64,000 bases of DNA from Euzebya rosea. GTDB taxonomy: Bacteria > Actinomycetota > Nitriliruptoria > Euzebyales > Euzebyaceae. The stretch is from positions 1 to 64,000 of the forward strand of contig NZ_PGDQ01000005.1 in assembly GCF_003073135.1 (NCBI RefSeq). The letters are read 5' to 3'. Shown piece after piece: positions 8,084 to 18,007 of the stretch. Position 1 is the first letter of the stretch, and each line of letters begins with the position of its first letter. Both the position numbers and the translations under genes were made by a program. Below the pieces are notes generated by a model. That model was not told where the DNA came from. It ran no database searches and saw only the letters and a program-made list of their open reading frames with translations.

Positions 8084-9487
8084 ATGGATCGTGGTCACCG
8101 CAGCCCCCGAGCCCTCACCGCGGTCGCGGTGCTGGCGGCGCTGCTGCTGGTCGCGGCGGCCCCGCCGAACGACCCGCTCGTCTCCCAGCAGCCCCACCTG
8201 ACCGTCGTCGGGGCGTTCGACGCGTGGGACGTGCGCCGCGGGGAGGGCGCCGTCGTCGCGGTCCTCGACACCGGGGTCGACCTGGACCACCCCGACCTCG
8301 CCGGACGGCTGGTCGAGGGCATCGACCTGGTCGAACCCGACACCCCACCCGACGACCCCCAGGGGCACGGGACCATCGTCGCCGGCGTGATCGCTGCCGT
8401 CGCCGGCAACGGCCGCGGCGTGGCCGGCGTCGCACCCCAGGCCATGGTGATGCCGATCCGCGTGCTCGATGCCGAGGGACGCGGCACCTCCGACGTCGTC
8501 GCTGCCGGTATCCGCCATGCCGTCGAGCAGGAGGTGCAGGTCATCAACCTGTCCCTCGCGGAGGTCCAGTCCGACGACGGCGAGGGCGAGGACGAGGGCA
8601 TCAGCCGTCCTCCGGGCCTGCCGGGTGTCTCGCTGGTGCAGGACCGCGAGGTGCTCCTTGCGATCGAGGAGGCCAACGAGGCGGGGATCCTCGTGGTTGC
8701 CGCCGCGGGCAACGACGGCCGCTCCTCCACCCCCTACGACGAGGACGTCCCCGTGGTCGTCGTCGGGGCCACCGACAACGACGACGTCGTCTGGGAGGAG
8801 TCCAACCACGACGACCGCACGTTGTTCGCCCCCGGCGTGGCGATCCTGTCGACCTGGAGCGACGGCCGCTACGCACGGTCCGACGGCACGTCGTTCGCCA
8901 CACCGATCGTCGCCGCCGGCGCCGCGATGCTGATGGGCGCCGGGGTGTCGGCGGAGGACGCCACCACCCGCCTCGTCGAGACGGCCGTGCCGCTGGAGGA
9001 CGACCAGCAGCAGCCGGTGGGGCTCGGTCGGGTCGACCTCGCCGCCGCCGTGCAGGGTGTCGAGCCGGCCCCGCCGACCACACCGCCGGCCGTCGCCACG
9101 CCGACCCCGGCGCCGCCGCCCGCCACGACAACGACGCCCACACCGGCGCCGAGCGGCGGGCAGGAGGCCGTCGGGCCCGTGCAGGAGGTCACCGAACCCC
9201 CGCCGGCCCCCGCCCAGGTCACCGAGCCGCCGCCCGACATCACCCAGGCCGCCCCCATCGCGACCACCCCGCCGCCCACGGCCGTTGCGCTCGAGCCCGT
9301 CGAGGTCGTGACCGTCCCGACGGCGGTGCCCACGACCCCCTCGGCAACGCCCGCCACCCCCCGCGACCCCCAGCCCGGCCTGGCCGTCGACGAGCAGGAC
9401 CGTGGCCCCCTCATCACCGTCGCCACCATGCTGCTCGGCGTGGACGTGCTGCTGGCCGGCTGGGTCCTGGCCGGCCGCCGGCCCTGA
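8084..9487 (+). CDS. Membrane-anchored subtilisin-like serine protease (S8, mycosin-like layout)
   Basis: This is a 467-residue exported protease. ATG 8084 precedes a signal peptide (residues 8-27); an in-frame GTG at 8021 overlapping the proB stop is less likely. The catalytic triad is Asp62 (AVLDTGVDLDHPD), His95 (QGHGTIVAG) and Ser270 (DGTSFATP), with oxyanion Asn210 in AAAGNDG. An acidic insertion lies at about 163-172. After about residue 330 comes a roughly 115-residue Pro/Thr/Ala-rich stalk, then a C-terminal membrane helix and a short RRP tail. This order matches mycosins of type VII secretion, yet no ESX genes are present, so its substrate is unknown. Confidence 0.9.
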   Translation: MDRGHRSPRALTAVAVLAALLLVAAAPPNDPLVSQQPHLTVVGAFDAWDVRRGEGAVVAVLDTGVDLDHPDLAGRLVEGIDLVEPDTPPDDPQGHGTIVAGVIAAVAGNGRGVAGVAPQAMVMPIRVLDAEGRGTSDVVAAGIRHAVEQEVQVINLSLAEVQSDDGEGEDEGISRPPGLPGVSLVQDREVLLAIEEANEAGILVVAAAGNDGRSSTPYDEDVPVVVVGATDNDDVVWEESNHDDRTLFAPGVAILSTWSDGRYARSDGTSFATPIVAAGAAMLMGAGVSAEDATTRLVETAVPLEDDQQQPVGLGRVDLAAAVQGVEPAPPTTPPAVATPTPAPPPATTTTPTPAPSGGQEAVGPVQEVTEPPPAPAQVTEPPPDITQAAPIATTPPPTAVALEPVEVVTVPTAVPTTPSATPATPRDPQPGLAVDEQDRGPLITVATMLLGVDVLLAGWVLAGRRP

Positions 9488-9543
9488 CCCGCGCCCGACC
9501 CGCGGGCCCGACCCCCGCGCCCGACCCGCGTCCCTGACCACGC

Positions 9544-10734
9544 TCACTCCACGGGCGACGCCTCGGCGATCAGCAGCGCCAGCCGGCAGCGCATGAGCCC
9601 GTCGCTGGTCCGCGGGTCCAGTCCGGCCCGTTCGACGAAGCGGTCCAGCCGGTAGGCGACGGTGTTGGCGTGCACGTCGATCGCCTCGCCCGCGGCGACG
9701 AGCTTGGCGTCGGCCCGGATGTAGGCGTCGACGGTGCGGGCCATCTGCGGGTCGGCTCGCAACGCGGCCACGGCGTCGCGGACCAGCGGCTCGACGCGTG
9801 CCAGCTCACCGCTGGCGACGCAGGCGAACCAGTCCTCGGCGTAGGCCAGCCGAGGCCGTCCCAGCGCCGAGGCAGCGGCGTGGGCGAGCTCGGCGTCCCG
9901 GACCGTTTCCCTGGCGCCCGCCAACCCCGGACGGGCCATCCCGACCCCGACCGGTCCGTCGGGCAGGGCCAGCGGGAACGCCCCGTCGTCGGTGGCCACG
10001 GTGAGCAGCACCACGGTGTCGGGCCGCTCCACCATCACCACGCCGTCGCGGCACGAGCGCAGCGGGTCGTCGCCCTCCTGCGGGGGCCGCACGGCCGCCA
10101 CGAAGGTGGCGTCCGGATCGAGTCCGAGGGCGGCAGCCTCCCGGCGTGCCGCCGACTCCGTCGCGGGCAGGCCGGCCAGGATGTCGACGAACCCGGCGGA
10201 CCGTCGGCGGGTCCTCGCGACCTGCTCGCGGGCCATGGCGTAGTGGGCGTCGGTGACCACCGAGGACACGGTGTGCATCATCGTCCAGAAGTGACGCGAC
10301 AGGCTGAGCAGGTCGGTGACGGTCTCGTGGCCCTGTCCCGTCGCGCGGTCGCTGAGGGCGGACCAGACCTCCCCGAAGGCGACCTGCATCGCCTCGACGA
10401 GCTGGTCGACGGGGAGCGCCTGCATCGCCCGTCGTTCCCCGAGGGCCCGCCGCGTCTGGATCTCCTGCTGCGTCAGGTCGCGGTCCTCCGCCAGCACCCG
10501 GACGAGCATGCCGGTCGTCGCCCTGACCGACCACCACAGGTCGTCACGGGGGACCGACTGGCCGGTGTAGGACCCCAAGCGCGTCTGGATGGTCCGCACG
10601 ACGGACTCCGTCAGGTCGTCGACGTCGTGCAGAAGCTCCGCGGCGACCCGTGAGGCGGGGCGGGTGGCCACGGCGACCGGTTCCGCGGACAGCGCTGTGT
10701 CGTCGAAGCGCAGCGGGTCGAAGGTTCGGCTCAC
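9544..10734 (-). CDS. PucR-family helix-turn-helix transcriptional regulator
   Basis: This 396-residue cytosolic regulator has the C-terminal PucR-type DNA-binding domain. Its signature is AGEAIDVHANTVAYRLDRF followed by GLDPRTSDGLMRCRLAL. The N-terminal half is helical, and the middle (about 180-280) resembles the GGDEF-like CdaR fold of this family. Family members act as activators in purine, sugar-acid or other catabolic pathways, often next to their targets. Here the neighbours give no such hint: upstream is the subtilase (convergent) and downstream a TetR gene. I see no operator. Confidence 0.85.
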   Translation of the reverse strand: MSRTFDPLRFDDTALSAEPVAVATRPASRVAAELLHDVDDLTESVVRTIQTRLGSYTGQSVPRDDLWWSVRATTGMLVRVLAEDRDLTQQEIQTRRALGERRAMQALPVDQLVEAMQVAFGEVWSALSDRATGQGHETVTDLLSLSRHFWTMMHTVSSVVTDAHYAMAREQVARTRRRSAGFVDILAGLPATESAARREAAALGLDPDATFVAAVRPPQEGDDPLRSCRDGVVMVERPDTVVLLTVATDDGAFPLALPDGPVGVGMARPGLAGARETVRDAELAHAAASALGRPRLAYAEDWFACVASGELARVEPLVRDAVAALRADPQMARTVDAYIRADAKLVAAGEAIDVHANTVAYRLDRFVERAGLDPRTSDGLMRCRLALLIAEASPVE

Positions 10735-10780
10735 GCGCCTTCATGCTGCCACAGCACGGGGGGCGATGGCGGCGGTCCGG

Positions 10781-11440
10781 TCACTCCTCGGCGGCGAGGG
10801 CGGCGATCCCGTCCAGCACACGGTCGATCGCGAACGCGAAGGCCCGGTCGCCGTCCACGTCCGGCCACACCCCAGCGACCGCCAGGATGTTGGGGAAGCG
10901 ATCGTCGGCTGCCGACGTCAGCTGGTCCATGAAGGCGTACTGGGCCTCGGGCGTCGAGCCGAGGATCTCGTCGGCGGACCGCTGCATGAGGGTGTCGCCG
11001 AGGATGGTGGAGAACACCACCCGATGGGCCTGGACGGCCTGCTCGGGTGTCAGCCCCGCCGTCAGGAAGGCCCCCATGATGGTGTCGAGGACACGCAGCA
11101 TCGTCTCGGTCCGGATGCCCGAGGCCATGGCGACCTCGATGATGCCGGGATAGCGGACGAAGACCCGGCGGACCTGGACCGCCGCCTCGCGCAGCGTCCG
11201 ACGCCAGTCGGGGCCGTGGTCGACCGGGTCGACCCCGGCGATCAGGCGCTCCATCACCAGCTCGGTCAGCTCGTCGATGTCGCCCACGTGCCGGTACAGC
11301 GACATGGGAGCGCGGCCCAGCTCCCGTGCGACGCGGCGCATGGACAGGGCCTCCATCGTCTCCTGCTCCACCACGGCGAGAGCGGCATCGACGATCAGGT
11401 CCTTGGTGAGGGGGAGGGCGGGCTGCGTCGACGTGGACAT
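10781..11440 (-). CDS. TetR-family repressor, probably of the adjacent MMPL exporter
   Basis: This 219-residue protein has an N-terminal helix-turn-helix (about 12-58; SMRRVARELGRAPMSLYRHV) and a TetR C-terminal ligand domain of the TetR_C_1 type (residues about 80-215). ATG 11440 is chosen because it places the helix-turn-helix at the usual distance; the frame is open further upstream but that sequence does not look like protein. The gene is divergent from the MMPL exporter, and the 148-bp intergenic region holds a perfect double-arm repeat right at its start codon. This is the classical local-repressor layout. Confidence 0.88.
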   Translation of the reverse strand: MSTSTQPALPLTKDLIVDAALAVVEQETMEALSMRRVARELGRAPMSLYRHVGDIDELTELVMERLIAGVDPVDHGPDWRRTLREAAVQVRRVFVRYPGIIEVAMASGIRTETMLRVLDTIMGAFLTAGLTPEQAVQAHRVVFSTILGDTLMQRSADEILGSTPEAQYAFMDQLTSAADDRFPNILAVAGVWPDVDGDRAFAFAIDRVLDGIAALAAEE

Positions 11441-11478
11441 GCGTACACCGTACACATTCCTGCGCGTACGGTGTACGC
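11441..11478. promoter_or_regulatory. Probable TetR operator (13-bp perfect inverted repeat)
   Basis: GCGTACACCGTAC (11441-11453) and its exact reverse complement GTACGGTGTACGC (11466-11478) flank a 12-bp spacer. Each arm is itself a near-palindrome (GTAC-N3-GTAC), so the site could bind two dimers. It begins immediately upstream of the repressor start codon and so could block both divergent promoters. Confidence 0.8.
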
Positions 11479-11588
11479 TCTCTCCGTCGCACCCGTCACG
11501 ATCGGGTGTGTGCCCCCGGTTCCGGCGCCATCTCCTCCTGCGACCCCTGTGCTCGCGTCCGGACCGACCTCCAGAAAGGTCTCCGCCT

Positions 11589-14252
11589 GTGAACGCTCTC
11601 GTCATCGCCCTGTCCAACGCCGTCAGGCGTGCCCCCGCCGCAGTGCTCGTCGTTGCCCTCGTGCTGACCGCCGCCATCGGCGCCGTCGGCTTCCCCAGGA
11701 TCGAGCAGGGGGGCGGCAACGAGGGCTTCAGCCCCGACAACCCCGAGCTGCTGGCCCAGCAGCGCGTGCAGGAGGTCTTCGGCTCCTCCGGTGACGTCGT
11801 CCTGCAGGTCCTGCTGCGCGCCGACGAGGGTGGAGACGTGCTGTCGGCCGCGGGAGTGCAGGCGACCCTGACCATCCAGCAGGCGGTGCAGGGCAGCGAG
11901 TCCGGGCAGTACCTGGTCCAGCGTCCGGACCAGCCGCCGTTGATCTCCCCGCTGCTGGGTGTCCTCCAGGCCGCTGGCGCGCAGGGCATCGACCCGACCA
12001 CGCTGGACGACGCCACCGTCGACCAGCTGTTCGCCGCGTCGCTGGCGCAGATGCCGACGGAGCAGGCCGGCTTCGTCACCGGTCTGCTGCCGGCCTCCGC
12101 AGGCATCGACGCGGCAACCCCGGTCGAGCAGGCCGAGTCGCCGCTCGCCCTCGCCATCCTCTTCCTCGACAGCGAGGCGCTGCCGGCCGACGACATCGAG
12201 GCTGCCGAGGTCGTCCAGGACATCGCCGCCACCATCGAGGGGGTCGACGTCGACGGCGTCACGCTCGAGCCGTTCGCCTTCGAGCTGCTGTTCGCCAACC
12301 AGGACAGCTTCGCCGAGGAGATCGGCCGGCTGTTCAGCATGGCCATCGGCATAATCCTGCTGATCCTCGGGTTCGTGTACTTCTCCAAGCCGCAGGCGGA
12401 CGGCAGCTGGTTCAGCTCGGCTCGCCGTACCGTCGCCGACGTCGCCGCGACCATCGCCGTGATCATGATGGCGATCGTCTGGGTGCAGGGTTTCGCCGGC
12501 ATCCTCGGCCCCCAGGGCCTCGGCTGGATCGACGCGCTGGCCGAACCCGCCCAGCTGCTGCCGGTCCTGCTGGTCGGCCTCGGCGTCGACTACGGCATCC
12601 ACATGACGTCGCGCTACCGCTCCGAGGTTGCCGAGGGGACGGTGCCCGATGCGATCGGCACGGCCACGAAGACTGTCGGTGTGGCCCTGGTCCTGGCGAC
12701 CGTCACCACCGCCGTCGGGTTCCTGACCAACCTGACCGCCCCCGTGCCGGCGCTTGCGGACTTCGGCGTGCTCGCCGCGGTCGGCATCGTCGCCGCGTTC
12801 GTCCTGATGCTGACGGTCTTCCCGTCGCTGCGCCTGCTGCTGGACCGTCGCGCCGAGGCGAAGGGCACCCTGCCCCGCCAGACCATGTCGTCCAACAGCG
12901 AGGGCCTGCTGCCTCGCATGATGGCCGGCGTGTCGGTCTTCGCCGAGCGGCTGGCGATCCCCACCCTCGTCGTGACCGCCGGCATCGGTGGCGTGCTGGG
13001 CGTCATCGGCCTGATGAACGTCTCCACGGAGTTCTCCTTCACCGACTTCCTGCCCGAGGACGACCCGCTGATCGTCACCTTCGACACCCTGACCGAGGAG
13101 TTCGGCGGGGGCGCGGGCGAGACCACCACGGTCGTCATCGACGGCACCATGACCGCCGAAGCCCACAACGCCCTCGTGGCGGCCCAGCAGGAGCTGGCGA
13201 GCGTCGAGGACGTGCAGGTCTTCGGCGAGAACGCCCAGGCCACCTCGCCGGTGACCGTCCTCGGCCAGGTGCTGGCCACCCTCCAGCCGGCGGATCAGGT
13301 GCCGCCCGGCGCGGGGCTGGCCACGCCGGTCGACCCGGCGCTCGCGCAGCAGGTCGCCGGCATGCTCGAGCCGGGTGGCCTGACCGTCCCGGCCGGCACC
13401 GACGTCGAGGCGCTCTACGACCTGCTGCTGCAGGCCGCCCCCGACGTGGCCGGCCAGGTCATCGCCGCGGAGGACGACGTGGTCCGCGTCACCGTCTCCA
13501 CCGCCGCCGGTGAGGACCGTGCCGTCGCACTGGGCGAGAACCTCGACGCCGTGTTCGCGCCGGTCGAGGCCGAGCTCGGCGAGGACAGCGTCGTCGTCAC
13601 CTCCGACGGGATCATCTCCAGCCGGATCGTGACCAGCCTGCGCGACAGCCAGCTCCGCTCGCTGTTCATCGCCGTCTTCGCCGCCATGGTGCTGCTGGTC
13701 CTGAACTTCTGGGTCACCGAGCGTCGTCCGATGCTCGGTGTCGTGACCATCGCCCCGGTGGCGCTGGTGGTCCTGTGGACCTTCGGCATGATGGCCGCCA
13801 CGGGTGTCCCGGTCGGTCCGGTCACCGCCACGATCGCCGCCCTGGCCGTCGGCATCGGCGTGCCCTACACCATCCACGTGTCGCACCGGTTCAGCGAGGA
13901 CCGGGAACGCTTCGCCACCGCCGAGGAGGCGATCCGGTCCACCGTCAGCCACACCGGCGGCGCGCTGGCCGGCTCGGCCCTGACCACCATCGCCGGCTTC
14001 GGCATCCTGGTGACGTCGTCGCTGGTCCCGTTCCAGCAGTTCGGCCTGGTGACCGTCTACTCGATCGGCTTCGCGCTGATCGCCTCGACCGTCGTGCTGC
14101 CGGCGATGCTGGTGCTGTACGACCGCTCGCGCCGACGCCGCGAGGGCGACCCCGTGCCGCCCGCTGGTGGTGCTGGTGCCGCCGCCAGCGGCAGCAACGA
14201 GGAGTGGTGGACCCAGCCGCCCGCACCCGAGACGGCCGTCTCGGGCAGCTGA
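11589..14252 (+). CDS. MMPL-family RND transporter
   Basis: This 887-residue polytopic inner-membrane exporter belongs to the RND superfamily, MMPL group, which moves lipids or hydrophobic compounds using proton motive force. It has two repeats, each made of one helix, a large extracytoplasmic loop, then a five-helix bundle. The first bundle has VGLGVDYGIHMTSRYR and the second AVGIGVPYTIHVSHRF, the conserved cytoplasmic-face motifs. The second lacks the Asp of the usual D-Y pair, having VPY instead. GTG 11589 is preceded by AGAAAGG. The C-terminal tail is Gly/Ala-rich. It is probably repressed by the divergent TetR protein. Confidence 0.92.
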   Translation: MNALVIALSNAVRRAPAAVLVVALVLTAAIGAVGFPRIEQGGGNEGFSPDNPELLAQQRVQEVFGSSGDVVLQVLLRADEGGDVLSAAGVQATLTIQQAVQGSESGQYLVQRPDQPPLISPLLGVLQAAGAQGIDPTTLDDATVDQLFAASLAQMPTEQAGFVTGLLPASAGIDAATPVEQAESPLALAILFLDSEALPADDIEAAEVVQDIAATIEGVDVDGVTLEPFAFELLFANQDSFAEEIGRLFSMAIGIILLILGFVYFSKPQADGSWFSSARRTVADVAATIAVIMMAIVWVQGFAGILGPQGLGWIDALAEPAQLLPVLLVGLGVDYGIHMTSRYRSEVAEGTVPDAIGTATKTVGVALVLATVTTAVGFLTNLTAPVPALADFGVLAAVGIVAAFVLMLTVFPSLRLLLDRRAEAKGTLPRQTMSSNSEGLLPRMMAGVSVFAERLAIPTLVVTAGIGGVLGVIGLMNVSTEFSFTDFLPEDDPLIVTFDTLTEEFGGGAGETTTVVIDGTMTAEAHNALVAAQQELASVEDVQVFGENAQATSPVTVLGQVLATLQPADQVPPGAGLATPVDPALAQQVAGMLEPGGLTVPAGTDVEALYDLLLQAAPDVAGQVIAAEDDVVRVTVSTAAGEDRAVALGENLDAVFAPVEAELGEDSVVVTSDGIISSRIVTSLRDSQLRSLFIAVFAAMVLLVLNFWVTERRPMLGVVTIAPVALVVLWTFGMMAATGVPVGPVTATIAALAVGIGVPYTIHVSHRFSEDRERFATAEEAIRSTVSHTGGALAGSALTTIAGFGILVTSSLVPFQQFGLVTVYSIGFALIASTVVLPAMLVLYDRSRRRREGDPVPPAGGAGAAASGSNEEWWTQPPAPETAVSGS

Positions 14253-14275
14253 CCAGTCGGCACGGCACAACCGCA

Positions 14276-14306
14276 ACGGGCCGGTCCCCCCAGGGGATCG
14301 GCCCGT
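14276..14306 (+). terminator. Hairpin terminator after the MMPL gene
   Basis: Two 14-base arms, ACGGGCCGGTCCCC and GGGGATCGGCCCGT, pair throughout with a single G·U wobble. A GTCGTTGTCG stretch follows rather than a pure T-run. It lies between convergent genes, so it may serve both strands. Confidence 0.6.
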
Positions 14307-14338
14307 GTCGTTGTCGTGGTCCCGAGGTGGTCGGGCGG

Positions 14339-14824
14339 TCAGCCCTGCGGGAACGCCGGCGGGCGCTCGCCACGCCAGGCAGCGTCGTCGGCGACCTGCA
14401 GGACCATCTCGGTCAGCATCGCCGGGGTGACCTCGAGCAGGCGCCAGATCTCCACGGCCATGCCGAGGTCGGAGGTCCAGCGCGCCACGACCTCGTCGTC
14501 GTCGCGGTCGACCTCGACGAACAGCACCCGCTTGGGCGACATCTGTCGGGTGGACAGCTTGACGATGAACTCCTCCCCGGACTCCGTCCAGCCCGTGCGC
14601 ACGATGAAGGAGTCCGGCTTGCTGGCCTTCAGCTGGTCGGCCACGGACTTGAGGTGGGCGGCGAGCTCGGCATGACGGGCGTTGCGGGCCTCGTCCTGGT
14701 CGCGCTCGGCCTGCTCGGCCTCCTGTCGCAGCCGTTCCATCTCGGCCTCGGCCTGCTGGCGCTGCGCGGCCAGCTCCTCGTTGTTGGACAGCCTTGCCTG
14801 CAGGGCATCGGAGAAGTCGCTCAT
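14339..14824 (-). CDS. Hypothetical coiled-coil protein
   Basis: This 161-residue cytosolic protein is not one I recognise. Residues about 12-60 are a charged coiled coil rich in Glu, Gln and Arg (for example AEAEMERLRQEAEQAERDQ). The remainder is a mixed alpha/beta domain with conserved-looking FIVRTGWTESGEEFIVKL and RVLFVEVDRDDDEVVARW. ATG 14824 is preferred because the frame upstream is Ala/Pro/Arg-rich. It is divergent from the MoxR gene. No membrane segment or signal peptide is present. Confidence 0.6.
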   Translation of the reverse strand: MSDFSDALQARLSNNEELAAQRQQAEAEMERLRQEAEQAERDQDEARNARHAELAAHLKSVADQLKASKPDSFIVRTGWTESGEEFIVKLSTRQMSPKRVLFVEVDRDDDEVVARWTSDLGMAVEIWRLLEVTPAMLTEMVLQVADDAAWRGERPPAFPQG

Positions 14825-14982
14825 GGCCGCCCACTGTAGGACGGCCGCCCGCGCGGCCCCGGCCGGGGACCGACGCCGAATGGGCGATGCCGACGGGGGC
14901 ACCTAAACTGACCGGAGTCATCGACTGCACACCGACACCGCCGCGGGTGGACGACACCCCGCGGCCGAAGGGACGCTCCAGC

Positions 14983-15864
<882 letters not shown>

Positions 15865-15876
15865 GCGGCGCCCCCG

Positions 15877-17280
15877 ATGACGTCCATCACCCCGCCCGAC
15901 CCCCAGCTGAAGGGCCTGCAGGCCCGGCTGCTGGACTTCCAGCACGCCATGCGCGACGCCGGGGTGCCGGTGGCGATCAGCGACGGCATGGACGCGATGC
16001 GTGCGGCCGGGGTCGTGGACCTGATGGACCGCGACGTGTTCCGCGAGTCGCTGGCGGCCACGCTGACGTCCTCGGCCAGCCACCGGATGGCCTTCGACAC
16101 GCTGTTCGACATCTACTTCCCGCGGACCCACGCCATGCCCGACGAGGACGAGGCGCCGGCGGGCAGCGCGCCGGGGGAGGGGGACCCGCGTGACATCCAG
16201 GACTTCCTCGCCGACCTGATCGACCAGCTGACGCAGGGTGATGATGCGGCGCTGCGGGCGATGGCGCGCGAGGCGGTCGCGTCCTACGGCCGGGTCGAGA
16301 ACGCCGACGGGTCGCAGTCGTACTTCGCCTATCGCGTCTACCGCAACTTCAACCTCAAGGGGCTGCTGCGCCGGCTGATGGGCGAGGCGGGGATCGAGGA
16401 CGAGGACGACCTCGTCTCGCGGTTGATGGCCGACGAGTTCGAGGCCAGGCTGCGTCGGTTCCGCGAGGAGATCGACGCCGAGATCCGTCGCCGCCAGGTC
16501 GAGCAGCGCGGGCCGGAGGCGATCGCCAAGCGCGCCGCCCGGCCGCTGCCCGAGGACGTCGACTTCTTCTCCATCACCGCTGACGAGCAGGCGCACATGC
16601 GCAAGGCCGTCCGTCCGCTGGCCCGCAAGCTCGCGACTCGCCTGGCGGTCAAGCGCAAGCGTGCCCGCGACGGGCAGCTCGACATCCGCAAGACGTTGCG
16701 TCGGGCGCTGGGCAGCGGGGGCGTCCCGATCGACCCGGCGTATCGGGCCAAGAAGATCCATCGGCCCGAGCTGGTGCTGATCTGCGACGTGTCGGGATCG
16801 GTGGCCGCGTTCGCCAAGTTCACGCTGATGTTCACCCATGCGCTGCAGGGGCAGTTCTCGCGGGTGCGGTCCTTCGCCTTCATCGACACCTGCGACGAGG
16901 TCACCCACCTGTTCGCCGACGGCGACTTCTCCGGGGGGATGGCGCGGATGCAGACCGAGGCGGACCTGGTGTGGCTCGACGGCCACTCCGACTACGGGCA
17001 CGCCTTCGAGGTGTTCGCGCGCAGGTTCCGCTCGGCGCTGACGCCGCGCTCGACGGTCATCGTGCTGGGTGACGCCCGCAACAACTACCGCGCCGCCAAC
17101 ACCTGGGCGCTGAAGGAGATGAAGGAGCACTCCAAGCGGCTGTTCTGGCTGAACCCCGAACCCGCCGTGCAGTGGGACTCCGGTGACTCCGTCGCGTCGG
17201 ACTACGCGCTGGTGTGCGACCGGATGGTGGAGTGCCGCAACCTCAACCAGCTGGCGTCGTTCATCGAGTCGATCGCCTGA
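15877..17280 (+). CDS. VWA domain-containing CoxE-like protein
   Basis: This is a 467-residue cytosolic protein. The N-terminal half is helical and charged. The C-terminal VWA domain (about 295-465) starts with LVLICDVSGSVAAF, giving a complete MIDAS D304-x-S306-x-S308. Downstream metal-site residues are in WLDGHSDYGHAF and VLGDARNNY. It follows the MoxR ATPase by 12 bp and is surely co-transcribed with it. Such pairs act as assembly or metal-insertion machines. The client cannot be told from this window, as no metalloenzyme cluster adjoins. Confidence 0.88.
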   Translation: MTSITPPDPQLKGLQARLLDFQHAMRDAGVPVAISDGMDAMRAAGVVDLMDRDVFRESLAATLTSSASHRMAFDTLFDIYFPRTHAMPDEDEAPAGSAPGEGDPRDIQDFLADLIDQLTQGDDAALRAMAREAVASYGRVENADGSQSYFAYRVYRNFNLKGLLRRLMGEAGIEDEDDLVSRLMADEFEARLRRFREEIDAEIRRRQVEQRGPEAIAKRAARPLPEDVDFFSITADEQAHMRKAVRPLARKLATRLAVKRKRARDGQLDIRKTLRRALGSGGVPIDPAYRAKKIHRPELVLICDVSGSVAAFAKFTLMFTHALQGQFSRVRSFAFIDTCDEVTHLFADGDFSGGMARMQTEADLVWLDGHSDYGHAFEVFARRFRSALTPRSTVIVLGDARNNYRAANTWALKEMKEHSKRLFWLNPEPAVQWDSGDSVASDYALVCDRMVECRNLNQLASFIESIA

Positions 17281-17302
17281 TCACCCGGCGGGGGAGGGGC
17301 GG

Positions 17303-17866
17303 TCAGACGCCGAAGCCCGGCCCGGCCGGGAACTGGTGGCCGAGCGCGTGCATGACCTGCTGCGCGATGGCCTGGTCGCGCGGCGCGAGGGCGACCTGGT
17401 CCCACAGGATCGCGATGCGGCGTGGGTTGGCGGGGTCGACGGCCACGGGCACCTCCGTCCCCTGCACGGCGGACAGGACCTGCGGGCCCCGCAGGCTGCG
17501 GAACACACGCACCGTCACCGGCCCCCGGGCGGGGTGCACGAGCTCCAGGTCCAAGCGGAAGACCTGGCTGGCGATCGGGCCGTACTCGCTCGTCCGGCTG
17601 ACCGACCCGGTGGCCTGGACCGCGGCCAGTCGAGCCGTCGTGCGCTGGCCGGACTGCGCCAGCCCACGCGGTTCCCGCAGGCTGCCCCGCCGCCCGGCCA
17701 GCACCGTCCAGATCACGCCGATCAGCCCGAAACCCCCACCCATGGGCAACGTGACGAACGACGAGAGCGGCACGGCCTGTGACATGACGACCAAGCCGGC
17801 TCCGACGACCAGGAAGACCAGGCCGCCGATGGTGTACACGTTGATCGCGAAGCGTGGCTTGAGCAC
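17303..17866 (-). CDS. Two-helix membrane protein, DUF3592-like
   Basis: This 187-residue protein has two N-terminal membrane helices (about 10-30 and 37-57) and then a soluble beta-rich domain. Its order (helices, then TARLAAVQATGSV, then VPVAVDPANPRRIAIL) resembles DUF3592 membrane proteins, whose function is unknown. The start is GTG 17866. It is convergent with the VWA gene, 22 bp apart. Assignment to DUF3592 is by layout only. Confidence 0.6.
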   Translation of the reverse strand: MLKPRFAINVYTIGGLVFLVVGAGLVVMSQAVPLSSFVTLPMGGGFGLIGVIWTVLAGRRGSLREPRGLAQSGQRTTARLAAVQATGSVSRTSEYGPIASQVFRLDLELVHPARGPVTVRVFRSLRGPQVLSAVQGTEVPVAVDPANPRRIAILWDQVALAPRDQAIAQQVMHALGHQFPAGPGFGV

Positions 17867-18007
17867 TGCGGACCCCTCACCTCGATGTGCCCGTCACGCT
17901 ACGCCGGTCGTTCCTGCTCGTGAAGTGCTGGAGGGTCCGACGTCACCGATCGGTCATCGGCTCGGTTCGATGCGTGATCCACGGGGCAACTGGGAACCAC
18001 CCGGACC

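Noticed and set aside
8084-9487. Type VII secretion locus
   Set aside because: Only the mycosin-like protease is present; no ESX ATPase, membrane components or WXG100 proteins are in the window.
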